Source: Torymus aiolomorphi (taxonomy: Eukaryota; Arthropoda; Insecta; Hymenoptera; Torymidae). Taken from it: 64,000 bases of DNA. The position numbers were made by a program, and so were the translations under genes. Positions 11,796 through 21,061 of this stretch are shown piece after piece. The number at the start of each line of letters is the position of its first letter. Positions within the stretch are counted from its first letter, which is position 1. The notes beneath the pieces were generated by a model. It saw nothing but the letters and a program-made list of their open reading frames with translations, was not told the DNA's origin and did no database searches. Location of the stretch: contig CM070875.1 in NCBI GenBank assembly GCA_036365515.1, positions 90,964,128 through 91,028,127 of the forward strand. The letters run 5' to 3'.

Positions 11796-13612
11796 TCAGG
11801 TGACTTTCCGAGGGCGTCCGCGTCCTCGCTGCGGTTGAGATGGGACGGATAGGGCCACCGGAGCGGGCCGGAGTGGGCCTACTACCACTGCTCGGGCTCC
11901 CGGAGGCCTTCCGCGTTCTCTCGGCGGGTGAGCCGAGGCGGGCGCTGGATTGGGGAGGGATAGGACCGACGGATTTGGCCCGAGTGGGTCTACTACCACT
12001 GCTCGGGCTCCCGCGGGTCTTCCACGTCCTCTCCGTGGAAGAGATGAGGCGGGTGGTACCACCGGTGTCTGCTCGAGTGGGTCTACTACCACTGTTCGAG
12101 CACCTCGGGGCCTCCCGCGTCTCCTCGGAAGCGTTTCGTCCAAGAGGGCGTCGCCGGAGGGCTCGCTCATTGGCGCGGCCTCCGTGTCGACCGGCCCTTC
12201 CGGCTCGTCGGGTTCTGGCGGAGCAGAGTGGTAACTTTTCAGCTGTTCCGAGGCCACCACCTCTTCTACCTCACCGCCGGCGCCTACCAATCTGTAGGTA
12301 TTAGGTCCAAGGGCATCCACAATCCAATACGGACCTTCGAACTTCGACGCTAGCTTCGCCGCAATGCCCCTGGCGGCTGAGGATAGGGGATGATTACGCT
12401 TCCACACTCTGTCGCCTGGTTTGAAAGTTGGCTCGCGCCTGCCGGTGTCATAATAGCCGGCTTGGCGTTCTTGAGCCGCGCGCGCTCTCGAAGCGGCGCG
12501 CGCGTACAACTCTGGAAGGGCCTCCATTCGCTTCTTCCATGAGCCAAACTTTCTTCTTGAGCCGGGGCTTCTGCTGCTACCTCTTGCATCCTCCGTTGCG
12601 TGCCAGGAGGTTCTGGCTGTCTCCCATAGAGCATTAGGGCCGGGCTCATCCCGGTAGAACTTTGCTCCGCCGTATTCATGGCGAAGAGAAGTTCCGGGAG
12701 CTTCTCGTCCCATGTACTATGCCGTTCCTTAAGATAGGAAGCGACTATCGTCTTTAGGGTACGGTTGGCTCGTTCTACCGGGTTAGCCCGAGGGTGATAG
12801 GGGGGAGTGTGGGTATGATGCACACCGCGCTCCCGCAGGAAGTCTTCCACGGCATGGTTCTTAAACGCGGTGCCATTGTCAGACAGGAAGACTTCCGGGC
12901 AACCGAATCGAAGAAAGATCTTCCGACTCAGTTCTGCTATCACCGTCTTGGCGTTTGCTTTGCGTATGGGGGAGGCCTCCACCCACCTGGTAAAGAGGTC
13001 CTGGAACACCAGGATATATTCGCAACCTTTGGAGCTTCGAGGCACTGGTCCGATAATGTCTCCAGCTACGACCTGCCAGGGTTTGTCGATTACTCGGCGC
13101 CCCATGAGGCCGGCTGGAGCTCTTTGCTCCACCTTGAAGCGCTGGCACGTCTCGCAGTTTCGCACGTACTCCTGCGTTTCCGCATAGTAGCGCGGCCAGT
13201 AATAGCGCAGCGCGACTCTGGCGAATGTCTTCTCTCTGCCGAGGTATCCAGCGGTGGCGTCGTCGTGGCATTCCTGCAACACCACGCGACGATGTTCTTC
13301 TGGTACTACCAGCTTCCAGGCATCGTCATCGTCGCCGAGGGTTGAGTCTACCTCTGAGTTGGGGCGGTACCGATAGAGACTGTCTGCTACGAGTTTGTAT
13401 GTGGGGTAGTCATTGGGCTGCTCTTTGACCTTGGCGCACCACTCCTGATACCACGTGTCCGCGGTGTCGGTGAACCATGACACCGCGGCCACTTCTAGCC
13501 CATTCTCATCCTCATACATACGAAAGAGGGCGTCTGCCACGTGGTTCAAGGCGCCTTTGCGGTGTTCAACGGTGAACTTGTGGCCTTGCAGCCCCAATGC
13601 CCAACGAGCCAA
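11796..13612 (-). pseudogene. RNase H tail and integrase with AT-hook tail (gypsy pol C-terminus, frameshifted)
   Basis: The first frame (13612 down to about 12540) has the RNase H end (KGALNHVADALFRMY), the HHCC zinc finger (CETCQRF) and an integrase core with all three acidic residues: VAGDIIGPVP, FLSDNGTAFKN and PYHPRANPVERANR. A frameshift near 12540 moves reading to a second frame that ends at 11796. This holds the GPY/F-type domain (KPGDRVW, KFEGPYWIVDAL) and then a ~130-residue tail with four GRP-centred AT-hook-like motifs: RRRGRPRGAR, RRGRGRPAGAR, RERGRPPGAR and RGRGRPRK. The first three are followed by VVV(D/G)PL. The enzyme inserts cDNA into the genome; the tail could bind AT-rich DNA and steer integration. 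The frameshift prevents full-length translation here. Confidence 0.88.
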
Positions 13613-14670
13613 CCTTCTTGTGGGGTTTTTCAGTTGGTTTTTCTGTGGTCTGTCACTACCTTAAACTCGTAGCACTCGATGTATGGGCGGAATTTCTGGA
13701 TGGCCCATACTACCGCGAGGCACTCTCGCTCGGTAACGCTATAATTCCGTTCCGCCGATGTGAGCACACGGCTCGCGAACTCAATCACCCTCTCCTGCTC
13801 TTCTAACTCTTGAAGTAGCACTGCGCCTAGGCCCACATCACTCGCATCCGTCTGCACGATGTAGAACCCCTCGGGATGAGGTCGGTGCAGCACCGGAGCG
13901 GTCATCACCATCGCTCTCAGCAGATCGAAAGCGTGCTGCTGCTCTTCGAGCCACTCATACTTTTGGTTTTTCTTAGTCAGATTCGTGAGCGGCTCAGCGA
14001 TGGTGGCGTAGTTCGGTATGAACTTCCGATACCACGAGGTTGTGCCTAGGAACCTCCGCAGTGCCTTCAGGTTCTGGGGCACCGGGTAATCCCTAATTGG
14101 TTCGATCTTGGCCGAGTTCGGCCTCGTACCGTCCCGGTTAACCAAGAAACCCAGGTATGCTACCTCTGGCTTGCAGAAAACGCACTTATCTGCATTAAGC
14201 GTCAATCCAGCGGCTACTAGCCATTCTAGCACCATCCGGAGGCACTCCTTATGCTTCTTGAATGTCTTGGCGACAATTATAATGTCGTCGAGGTAGGCAT
14301 AGACGTACGGCTCTAGCTCTATGCGAGCACCTGGTCTATGAGCCGCTGGAATGTGGCGGGCGCGTTTGTAAGCCCGTACGGCATCTGCCGGAATTGGTAT
14401 AACCCCATCCCGGGGACCGTAAAGGCTGTTATGGGTCGCGCTTCCACCGCCAGAGGTATCTGGTGGTACGCCCTCTTAAGGTCGAGCGTTGAGATGAACT
14501 TCGCCTTCCTCAACTTCCGTAGAATATTCTGCATATTCGGAAGGGGATAGGCGTCTGGTTTCGTGACTCTTCCGGATCATCACAATGGGGCTCGACCAAC
14601 CACTTCGAGAGGGCTCGATCACGCCCTTTTCGAGCATCTCCTTTACTTGGCGGTGCATCTCTTCTTGCAC
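13600..14670 (-). pseudogene. Reverse transcriptase and RNase H (gypsy pol, frameshifted)
   Basis: The RT is split into several frames. The N-terminal part has GVIEPSRSGWSSPIVMI (14670-14540). The fingers and palm have KFISTLDLKRAYHQIPL and MPYGLTNAPATFQRLIDQVL (14534-14319). The catalytic YAYLDDIIIV is at about 14300-14270 in a shifted frame. The thumb, connection and RNase H follow (14235-13630: YLGFLVNRDG, YIVQTDASDVGLGAVL, TERECLAVVWAI). A break at 13630 follows VVTDHR and the frame is lost. This is the polymerase that copies the element RNA into DNA. All motifs are recognisable, but at least three frameshifts interrupt it. Confidence 0.88.
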
Positions 14671-14699
14671 CTTGTCCGAGACTGGATAGTGCTTTTGCT

Positions 14700-15127
14700 T
14701 GATTGGTCGAGTGTCCTGCAGAGTCCGTAGCGTCCTCGAGCCCGATGGCCGACACGGTACTTGGATCGGGGGTCAAGCTAGCTACTTCCAGCTCGACATA
14801 GGCTTCTGAGTCCTTACAGAAGAGCCTGTCCGTATCCGGGTCAAGTACGGTCCTAAACGCACGTACAAAGTTGACCCGTAAGTAGCAGTCTGCATCGAGC
14901 TGGGGCATAATGACGACTCGAATTTCGCGAGTAAGCCCACCCACGGTGATCGGAAGGAACACGTGGCCTAGCAAGGGGCTGCGGTTACCATCCGCAAGCC
15001 TAACACCTTGCTTCTCGGACGCTACGAAATCTTTCCCGAGTGCTGTGGCCAGTTGGAGCCCGACGGTGCCCATCACCGTAGTGGATGCTCCCGGATCCAA
15101 CAACACTCGGAGGTTGAACTCACCCAC
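14700..15127 (-). pseudogene. Retropepsin-type protease with altered active site
   Basis: The frame starting at 15127 shows LRVLLDPGASTTVMG, the retroviral-type aspartic protease motif, but D-[ST]-G-A is D-P-G-A here. Further on, LADGNRSPLLGHVFLPI and a CYLRVNFVRAF segment (normally CILG.) follow. The active-site Ser/Thr-to-Pro change and the Gly-to-Arg change suggest an inactive enzyme, if they are not sequencing errors. Its job would be to cut the Gag-Pol polyprotein. Confidence 0.75.
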
Positions 15128-15142
15128 CTCAATTCGAACCCA

Positions 15143-15403
15143 CTAGCGCGTCTCTGCGTTGGTTGGTTGGCCGACGGAAGCTTCTCCTCGGTCGGGAGGC
15201 GTGTGAGCATCTGACTCCCCGGAGGCCGGGCGAAGATCGCACGCGGCCGCAGTGTCCTCGCACACTGGAGTCGTGTTCGGGCTCGGCACTCGAAGTGCCG
15301 CCGGGGTTAGCTCGAGTGGGTCTACTACCATTGCTCGAGCTCCCCGGAGACTTGGGGCGCGGGCGATTCTCTCTAATCGCCCCCCTTCCCGTTTCCCGAG
15401 CAA
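15143..15403 (-). CDS. Gag-protease linker with a GARAMVVDPL repeat unit
   Basis: An 86-residue open frame overlaps the 3' end of gag. It contains SLRGARAMVVDPLELTP, clearly the same repeat peptide that follows the AT-hooks in the integrase tail (GARAVVVDPL). It then runs through a low-complexity stretch toward the protease. It is probably the linker between gag and protease in a shifted frame rather than a separate gene. Confidence 0.5.
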   Translation of the reverse strand: MLGKREGGRLERIARAPSLRGARAMVVDPLELTPAALRVPSPNTTPVCEDTAAACDLRPASGESDAHTPPDRGEASVGQPTNAETR

Positions 15404-16350
15404 TTAGGGCAATACTTGGCTAGGTAGCCGATCTTGCCGCATGAGTAACAACTCAGTGGCGGCCTCGGCTCCCCTGGGGTTCCACCCCGGGGTTTGGCCG
15501 GCGGCGCGGAGTCCCCTCCCGAACTCGCGTCTTGACCGGCCGGAGTTGGCTCCGGGGGCCTCTGCGCTCCCGTTCGCCCAGGAGGCTGATGACCGCTCCC
15601 TCTACGCGGGCCACCAGGCGCATGCCTCGATGGGTGCTCCGCTCGAGGGCTTACCAGCTCAGCAAGGCTCTGCTTTAGCACCCGCCGAAGCATGTCCTCA
15701 AAATCCTCCAATTTGGGTCCCGTCACGCCGACCGCAGCAGCTACTTTGCCCTTCTTGGCGTCTGCCTTGGGCTTCCTCTGCGGGTCGGCTTTAGGGGGCG
15801 GCTTATAAGCCATCTCCGGCAGCAGCGTCGTCGCTGGCTGTGGAGGGGGCCTATACGTTCTGGAATTTTCCAGAGTCTGCTCCACCTCCACCGCAAGCTC
15901 TAACAGACCCTCTTCCGACTGGAAGTCTGTCTCCCGAACCATGGCTTGCAGCTGTGGTCGGAGGTTCCGGTGGGGTTGATCCAGCTGTTGCTCAATCTTG
16001 GGGGGAGGCGCGATCTTTCGATTGATCGCTATGAGGCACGTTATGTAGTCCATCACGACCTCCTCTTCCCCCTGGGTGCGGTTATTAGCTTCCGCTATTA
16101 GCCGCTGCTGGAAACCTTTTGTCGTTCCGTACCAGCGCCTCGCCGCTGATACGAAGTCTTGCCACGTGGCCCACTTCTTCTTCTCGTTGCGGTACCACGT
16201 GGCCGCTGTGTCCGTGAAGAGCTCCGATAGCGACGACAGCACCTCTTCTTCGGTGAGGTTGGCCAGGACTCTGCAATCCTCGAGCCTCGCAAGGAATACG
16301 TCTATGCTCTGGCTCTTCGCGCCCGGGAAGCGTATCTGCCACTTCCGCAC
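15373..16350 (-). CDS. Gag, capsid and nucleocapsid part (gypsy)
   Basis: The 325-residue frame begins with retrotransposon-gag sequence (FPGAKSQSIDVFLARLEDC, LFTDTAATWYRNEKKKW) typical of insect gypsy Gag capsid domains. It continues through a long Pro/Lys-rich linker to CYSCGKIGYLAKYC, a CCHC zinc knuckle in which the His is replaced (Tyr at its place). It assembles the particle and packages RNA. The N-terminal Gag part lies at 16970-17455 in another frame, so gag as a whole is frameshifted. Confidence 0.8.
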   Translation of the reverse strand: MRKWQIRFPGAKSQSIDVFLARLEDCRVLANLTEEEVLSSLSELFTDTAATWYRNEKKKWATWQDFVSAARRWYGTTKGFQQRLIAEANNRTQGEEEVVMDYITCLIAINRKIAPPPKIEQQLDQPHRNLRPQLQAMVRETDFQSEEGLLELAVEVEQTLENSRTYRPPPQPATTLLPEMAYKPPPKADPQRKPKADAKKGKVAAAVGVTGPKLEDFEDMLRRVLKQSLAELVSPRAEHPSRHAPGGPRRGSGHQPPGRTGAQRPPEPTPAGQDASSGGDSAPPAKPRGGTPGEPRPPLSCYSCGKIGYLAKYCPNCSGNGKGGD

Positions 16351-16699
16351 TATTTGGCCGATATCTCTCGAGTGGAATAATCCCGACCTCGAGAAATTGG
16401 CCGACGTTCCTGGTGCGGAGTAGTTGGGCCAGCTTGTACCTCTCGCCGAATTTCGGCGGTCACCCCCCTCTCAGGCTGGGTTTACGTCCCGTAAGTCAGC
16501 CTGGTCACTAGGGCGAGCTGGCGGTGGCGAAAGCTGCCTATGATCCCAGGCTTCGTTCCGCTCTGGGATCCTGAACGTGTCTTCAAACCGCACGTTCGGT
16601 CCTGGCCTGATGTCCGCTATATGGGCGCTGGACGCTGTTTGTCGCTGGTGGTTTAGTTTGTCCTTCAGCGACCTTAATTTTGTTTCCAGCCTCGCTATG

Positions 16700-17455
16700 T
16701 GGCTAATGTACTCAGCTTGTCGCTCGTGGTCTGCTTTTACCCTCTCCCCAGCGACTTTACCCTCGTTATTAAGTCCACTAATAACAGGCTGATGTCCTTA
16801 GGCACCCGAAACTCTGTCGCTTGCCTGAAGACACAGCATGTCTCCCTGCCGCGTATCTTCTGTGTCGTTTTGATGGCTGTCTGTTCGCGAGTCATCCTCT
16901 TCTTGTGCGTCTTCCTGGTGTATTCCGGTGTCTTCCTCGTATATGGCGTTCTCGTGGTGCACCGTGGGCTCATGGGGCTGTGGGTGTTGGGCTCGCGGCG
17001 CCGCCTCTGCCGTCGTCTCCCTTAGTAGTTTTGATATCGGCTCGCTCTTCAGTACTGCCTCCAATGGGTGTACGTCCCACTTGGAGGTTTGTACGAAGGT
17101 GCCATCGTCTTCTACTAAGAGTTTCCCTAAAAGACTTCCGCCTCAATGATTTCCGCCGGGCGATCGCATCTCCCGGCTCCTCTGCCTCTTCAAAGTCATT
17201 TGGGCAATACATTCCCAACACCCACTTAGTCAGTCTATCCTTCTTTCTGAAGACTGTGCCATAGCGTCTTATTTCAAGCTGCGCCAGGCAGCTGTCAATC
17301 TCATTCTGTGTGAGAGAATCTGCCCAATCCTCCACGGCCTCCTGGATGTAGTACGCCATCACAGTCGCTCGCGAATTTTTGTGTGCGCAAGGGGATTTAT
17401 TGTTCAATACCGCGGAACTCAAAAGTGCTTTTGCACTACCAGTGGTATCCTTCAC
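16700..17455 (-). pseudogene. Gag N-terminal region (gypsy)
   Basis: The frame 17455-16970 encodes YYIQEAVEDWADSLTQNEID and RLTKWVLGMY, a compact helical region with internal Met that fits a Gag matrix-like N-terminus, followed by a basic, Ser/Arg-rich stretch. A different frame continues to about 16700. The coding sequence is therefore broken before it joins the main Gag part. The likely start is the Met in TVMAYYIQEAV at about 17360. Confidence 0.6.
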
Positions 17456-17459
17456 AAGG

Positions 17460-18590
17460 TACCTACTGGATTAACACTGGCAAAAGAAAATACGAATTTC
17501 CTCAACTGGTGGTTCGGTCTTTAATCGCTAGACCAGGGTAATTCGCTTTTCAACCTGCTTGCTTGGAGGTTATGTCGCTTTTTGATTATTGCGCAAACAT
17601 AATTCGCTTGTTTGCGCAATGTGCAAACGTTTTTAACGCCTGCGTGAACAATTCAGCGCATGCGCAAACGATAAAATCGGTGCAGTCGCGATTTCGCGGA
17701 TGCGTAAGCGTTTTCGCGGGGTCTACTTCTCGCGCAAATCTATTCGGCACGCGGGCAAACGATTCCGTGTCGAAAACAAAAATTTAATTTTTCTGCCCTT
17801 TGCACATGCGCAAACTCAAAATTGGTGATGCGCGCACCTCTCAGTGAGATGCGCTACCGATTCCGCGTGCTAAATCAAAATTTGATTTTTCCGCCCTTTG
17901 CGCATGCGCAAACTCAAAATTGGTGATGCGCGCACCTCTCAGTGAGATGCGCTACCGATTGCGCGTGCTAAATCAAAATTTTAATTTTTCGACCCTTTGC
18001 GCATGCGCAAACTCGAAATTAGTGGATGCGCGCACCTCCCAGTGAGATGCGCTAACGATTCCGCGATAGTGATTTTCCACTTTTTTTTTTCGATTTCTGC
18101 GCATGCGCGGCCTCAAAATTACTGCGCGCGACCTCTAGGCCGTCCCCCGCGTCCGCGCTCATGTGTATTTCCCAAAAATCCGGAAATTCCCGCTAATAAC
18201 CCTTAAAATACGAATTGGGTGCGTAATCTGCTACTTTACGCCCCGGCGTGCACATGAGTTGCCTAACAAAGAGATGGAACCCTAAAAAATCTATTGTCGA
18301 TAAAAAATCATAATAAATAGTGTACTAAATAATAAATAAATAATTGTTATTTAATCTCTTTGTTACCCTCACTAAATAGTTCAACAATGCTCGGCCTTCA
18401 CAAGCAATGTCCTCGCTAAGTACGTGCAGGCCGGGTTATTCCCTCCAAGCAAGGTTAGGAACCACCAGTTGGTTACCCTTGCACACACTATACACTTCTA
18501 TAATAATTAATTATCCCTCTCGATAATTAATTATTCGCACGCGAGTCTCGACCTGTTTAAATAATCGAATTATTCCCTAACCTAAGCTTT
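17460..18590 (-). other. Untranslated leader of the gypsy element
   Basis: About 1.1 kb between the primer binding site and gag with no gene. It contains many gcgcaaac and gcatgcgc words and a tandem repeat at 17799-18190, described separately. The last ~400 bp before the LTR is AT-rich. Confidence 0.65.
17799..18190. repeat. ~98-bp tandem repeat in the gypsy leader
   Basis: Three close copies start at about 17799, 17896 and 17996. Each contains tttgcgcatgcgcaaactc, gatgcgcgcacctc and cagtgagatgcgct. A fourth, degenerate copy starts at about 18096. The self-complementary gcgcatgcgc is at the head of each unit. Confidence 0.85.
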
Positions 18591-18610
18591 CCAACACGTT
18601 AAGGGCGCCA
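18591..18610 (-). promoter_or_regulatory. tRNA primer binding site (tRNA-Lys-like)
   Basis: On the minus strand, two bases after the 5' LTR, is TGGCGCCCTTAACGTGTTGG. TGGCGCCC is the complement of tRNA-Lys 3' ends, and the AACGTG that follows resembles the tRNA-Lys1,2 class of primer site with a two-base insertion. Confidence 0.7.
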
Positions 18611-18612
18611 GT

Positions 18613-19710
18613 TGTAACGGGGTTCAGTTGCGGAGAGGGTAATAATCCCTCTCAGGGGGTTCGCGGGGTAATATACGGGTGTATTCTACGCCCGGGTAAC
18701 TCACCGTTGTAGAATCACCTGTAGTCCGGCAGAAGCGCCTCGGCACAGGTTCCGAACAGGCGAGCCCGGCTTCTATTGTAGGAAGCCTAGGCCGCCTTCC
18801 CCTAGAACCGGCGCTGCGCTCTGCCGCTGCTACCAACTTCTACCCGCGAACTACCGGCTGCTCGCGAAGACCTAGCGTTACCAGCGCAGCCGGCTTTTCC
18901 CGCGTACAACGCCGCTCGGTCTAACCTCTCGAGCGGCTCTTGAGACACTTACTCTCGCTACCGATGTTCCTCTAGGAGGCGATGCCTGCGACTAACTGCA
19001 GCTGCTGAAAAGGGTAGAGGGCGGTATTCGGGAAATCATGCATAGGTTAAGGCGCGCTCAATGAATACTCGTGACTCGACTATTTAAGATAAAATTAAAA
19101 TTCTATTCAATAATGATAATCGCGCTAAGGAGCGAGAACCCGGACAATATATTCAACAAAACTATGCCACAGGCCGAGACTTCAATCACCGCACGCACGC
19201 TCGCGGTTACGGCGGAGCCGCTTATTCGCAGGTGACGGGGGGAATTATCTCGCGCTCCCGTCACCAAGAAACGCTGTTATCAGTGTAGAGCCTACTTACT
19301 CGTGGCTGGCCAGCCATCGCACGCAGTCTACGCAACGCTGCCTCTCTCTTCCTCTCGTGCTCGTCCTCGCGCTCGCGTACTCTCTTTCTCTCTCTCTCTC
19401 TCTCGCTTCCACTCCTCCCAGTGGTGGCGGCGCGATCGCGCGATTGGCTGCAGTGGTGGAGGCGCGGTACACACACACAAAACTTGAGATGCGGAGCTCA
19501 CAAAAAGGCGACTTGTTGCGTGTCACGACGGTCAACAACATGGCCGCTCGTTCCCGCTCACAGCGGCGCGGCGGCTTCGTCTTCTTATCCGTCTACTTGG
19601 CGCTTGTTCCGCGTGGCGCTCTGCCGATCACGATACGTGCAAGCGCGCGAGATTCGAGTATCGCGACGCGGTGTACGTGATCCACTTGCCATATATCGGC
19701 GCCCGTCACA
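18613..19710 (-). repeat. 5' LTR of the 10.1-kb gypsy element
   Basis: 1098 bp, pairs with 9569-10687. It begins on the minus strand tgtgacgggcgccgat and ends ccccgttaca, followed by the primer binding site. It should hold the element's promoter, but I do not pick a start site. Confidence 0.95.
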
Positions 19711-20002
19711 ATACATACGGTATACATAAATACACTATGTGCGGTTTTAAATCTTCCAACTACAACACTGTTCCAATTTAGATTTCCTCAATTTGTATTT
19801 CTTTAAACCATTTTTACACTAACAATTTGAAGTCTGACAGAAAAACGTCACTAAGGTTTTCTTCATGATTTTTTTCGTAGAACCGATTGCCACTTTTAGT
19901 TTTTCAAAATTACAAATTTTGTATCTATTTGTTTAAATAATTTGTTTTAATGAAATTTACGGACACCAGACGAACTTTTGTAACAGCATTTATTTAACAA
20001 TT

Positions 20003-20042
20003 GCCAACGTTTTGGAAGTTTTATTACTTCCCTCTTCAGGGC
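20003..20042 (-). ncRNA. Hammerhead-like ribozyme motif (degenerate)
   Basis: On the minus strand CTGAAGA is followed by a hairpin GGAAGT...ACTTCC and then AAAACGTTGGC. Hammerhead cores read CUGANGA, stem II, GAAA. Penelope-like elements are known to carry minimal hammerhead motifs near their ends. Here GAAA is AAAA, so cleavage activity is doubtful. Confidence 0.4.
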
Positions 20043-20579
20043 TATACGAAAGTACAATAAATATATTTATTTTCCAAATTTACAAACTTAATGCAAAATT
20101 ACAATATTGTTACAATATAAATTATTACCTTAAATATTATGCGTCACATTATGTTAGTCTTATGCGAAATACAATAACTTTATTGTTATTAAAGTCGAAT
20201 AAATCGTACATACTATAAAGTAAACTCATTTTGAACGTTACATGTACAAGCACTAAAGAAAAAGGTTTGTAACACCCCTATTTATACTGCTGGTCACAAA
20301 TTATATCAAAAATGATAGAAACTGGGAGAGGGGAGGGAGAACGGGAGAGGGAAAAATGCTGAGCGTAAGCTGTAAGAGCCTGCCAAGTATTCAGCAAACA
20401 TAGTCTTTGGAAGTGGCACAAAGGTGTCCGCTACCTCGCTGTGTGTTACTAGCGCAGCGAACACCTACTCGGTAACGTGCGCTCCTCATAGAGACTTAGC
20501 GATAGGAATGGAATAATAATAGATTGAGGGGGAACACAATAAGCATAAAAATCCATTAGAAAATTTTTTTAATTATTAA

Positions 20580-20909
20580 TTATTTCGTTATTTTTTTAAT
20601 CTTGTCTATGGTTTTTTTGTACGACATTTTTAAAAATTGTGTGTCTTCTATATGGTTAATCGTGTTGCTGTGATAGTGAATATTTATAATTTCTGAAAAT
20701 GAACGTTTAAATAAATTTTCTTCTCTATCTAGAATTTCAATGTTTTCGAAATTAATAGAATGTCCAGTCTGTTGCGAGTGTGTATCCAAGGTAGAATTCT
20801 CTGATTTTAGTTTTACTGCTCTTTGGTGTTCATATGTACGTTTTTTTAATTTCCTCTTACTCATCCCTACGTAAGTGGCAGAGCAATCTTTGCAACTGAT
20901 CTTATACAC
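20580..20909 (-). pseudogene. GIY-YIG endonuclease domain of a Penelope-like element
   Basis: The 109-residue frame starts YKISCKDCSATYVGMSKR, followed by LKKRTYEHQRAVK and THSQQTGHSINFENIEIL. This is the C-terminal GIY-YIG nuclease module of Penelope-like elements (CxxC, the YVG strand, a conserved Arg, and the H..GH region). The domain looks complete and uninterrupted. The reverse transcriptase that should precede it is absent, so I treat it as a fragment. In intact elements it nicks target DNA to prime reverse transcription. Confidence 0.85.
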
Positions 20910-21061
20910 GATGCCCTTAGTATCATAATAAATAATTTTTTATAAACAATTGGAAATGATACAAGAAAAAACACGGGTACTTTTTTTTTCGGCTATGCCA
21001 CCAATCCAATAGTTCATTTGATGCTATTTAGCCTAGATTCGGCTCAGGATTTAATTGTTAA

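Larger units (their letters stand above)
9569..19710 (-). mobile_element. Ty3/gypsy LTR retrotransposon, 10.1 kb, minus orientation
   Basis: Two ~1.1-kb LTRs (TG...CA) enclose gag, protease, RT, RNase H, integrase and an extra 3' ORF, all on the minus strand. The flanks carry a 4-bp target duplication ATAC (9565-9568 and 19711-19714). The order PR-RT-RH-IN is that of Ty3/gypsy. The LTRs differ by roughly 2-3% by eye, so the insertion is not ancient, yet the coding regions carry several frameshifts. It sits inside the piggyBac-like element. Confidence 0.93.
19943..20929 (-). mobile_element. Penelope-like element fragment inserted in the piggyBac right end
   Basis: The insertion splits the piggyBac terminal repeat exactly, and AAATAATT occurs on both sides (19935-19942 and 20930-20937), an 8-bp target duplication. 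The insert encodes a GIY-YIG domain at one end, the mark of Penelope-like retroelements, and ends at the other with a hammerhead-like motif. The reverse transcriptase is missing, so this is a truncated copy. Confidence 0.75.
6990..21061 (-). mobile_element. piggyBac-like transposon bounded by TTAA, enlarged by nested insertions
   Basis: The ends are TTAA at 6990-6993 and TTAA at 21058-21061, followed inward by matching termini (attaaatcctgagccgaatc on the left; its reverse complement at 21034-21053 on the right). Similarity continues for about 250 bp (about 6998-7245 against 21053-20930 plus 19942-19815). piggyBac elements duplicate TTAA on insertion. The transposase lies at 7605-9230 on the minus strand. 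Removing the gypsy insertion (about 10.1 kb) and the Penelope-like insertion (about 1 kb) leaves roughly 2.9 kb, a normal size for the superfamily. Confidence 0.85.
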
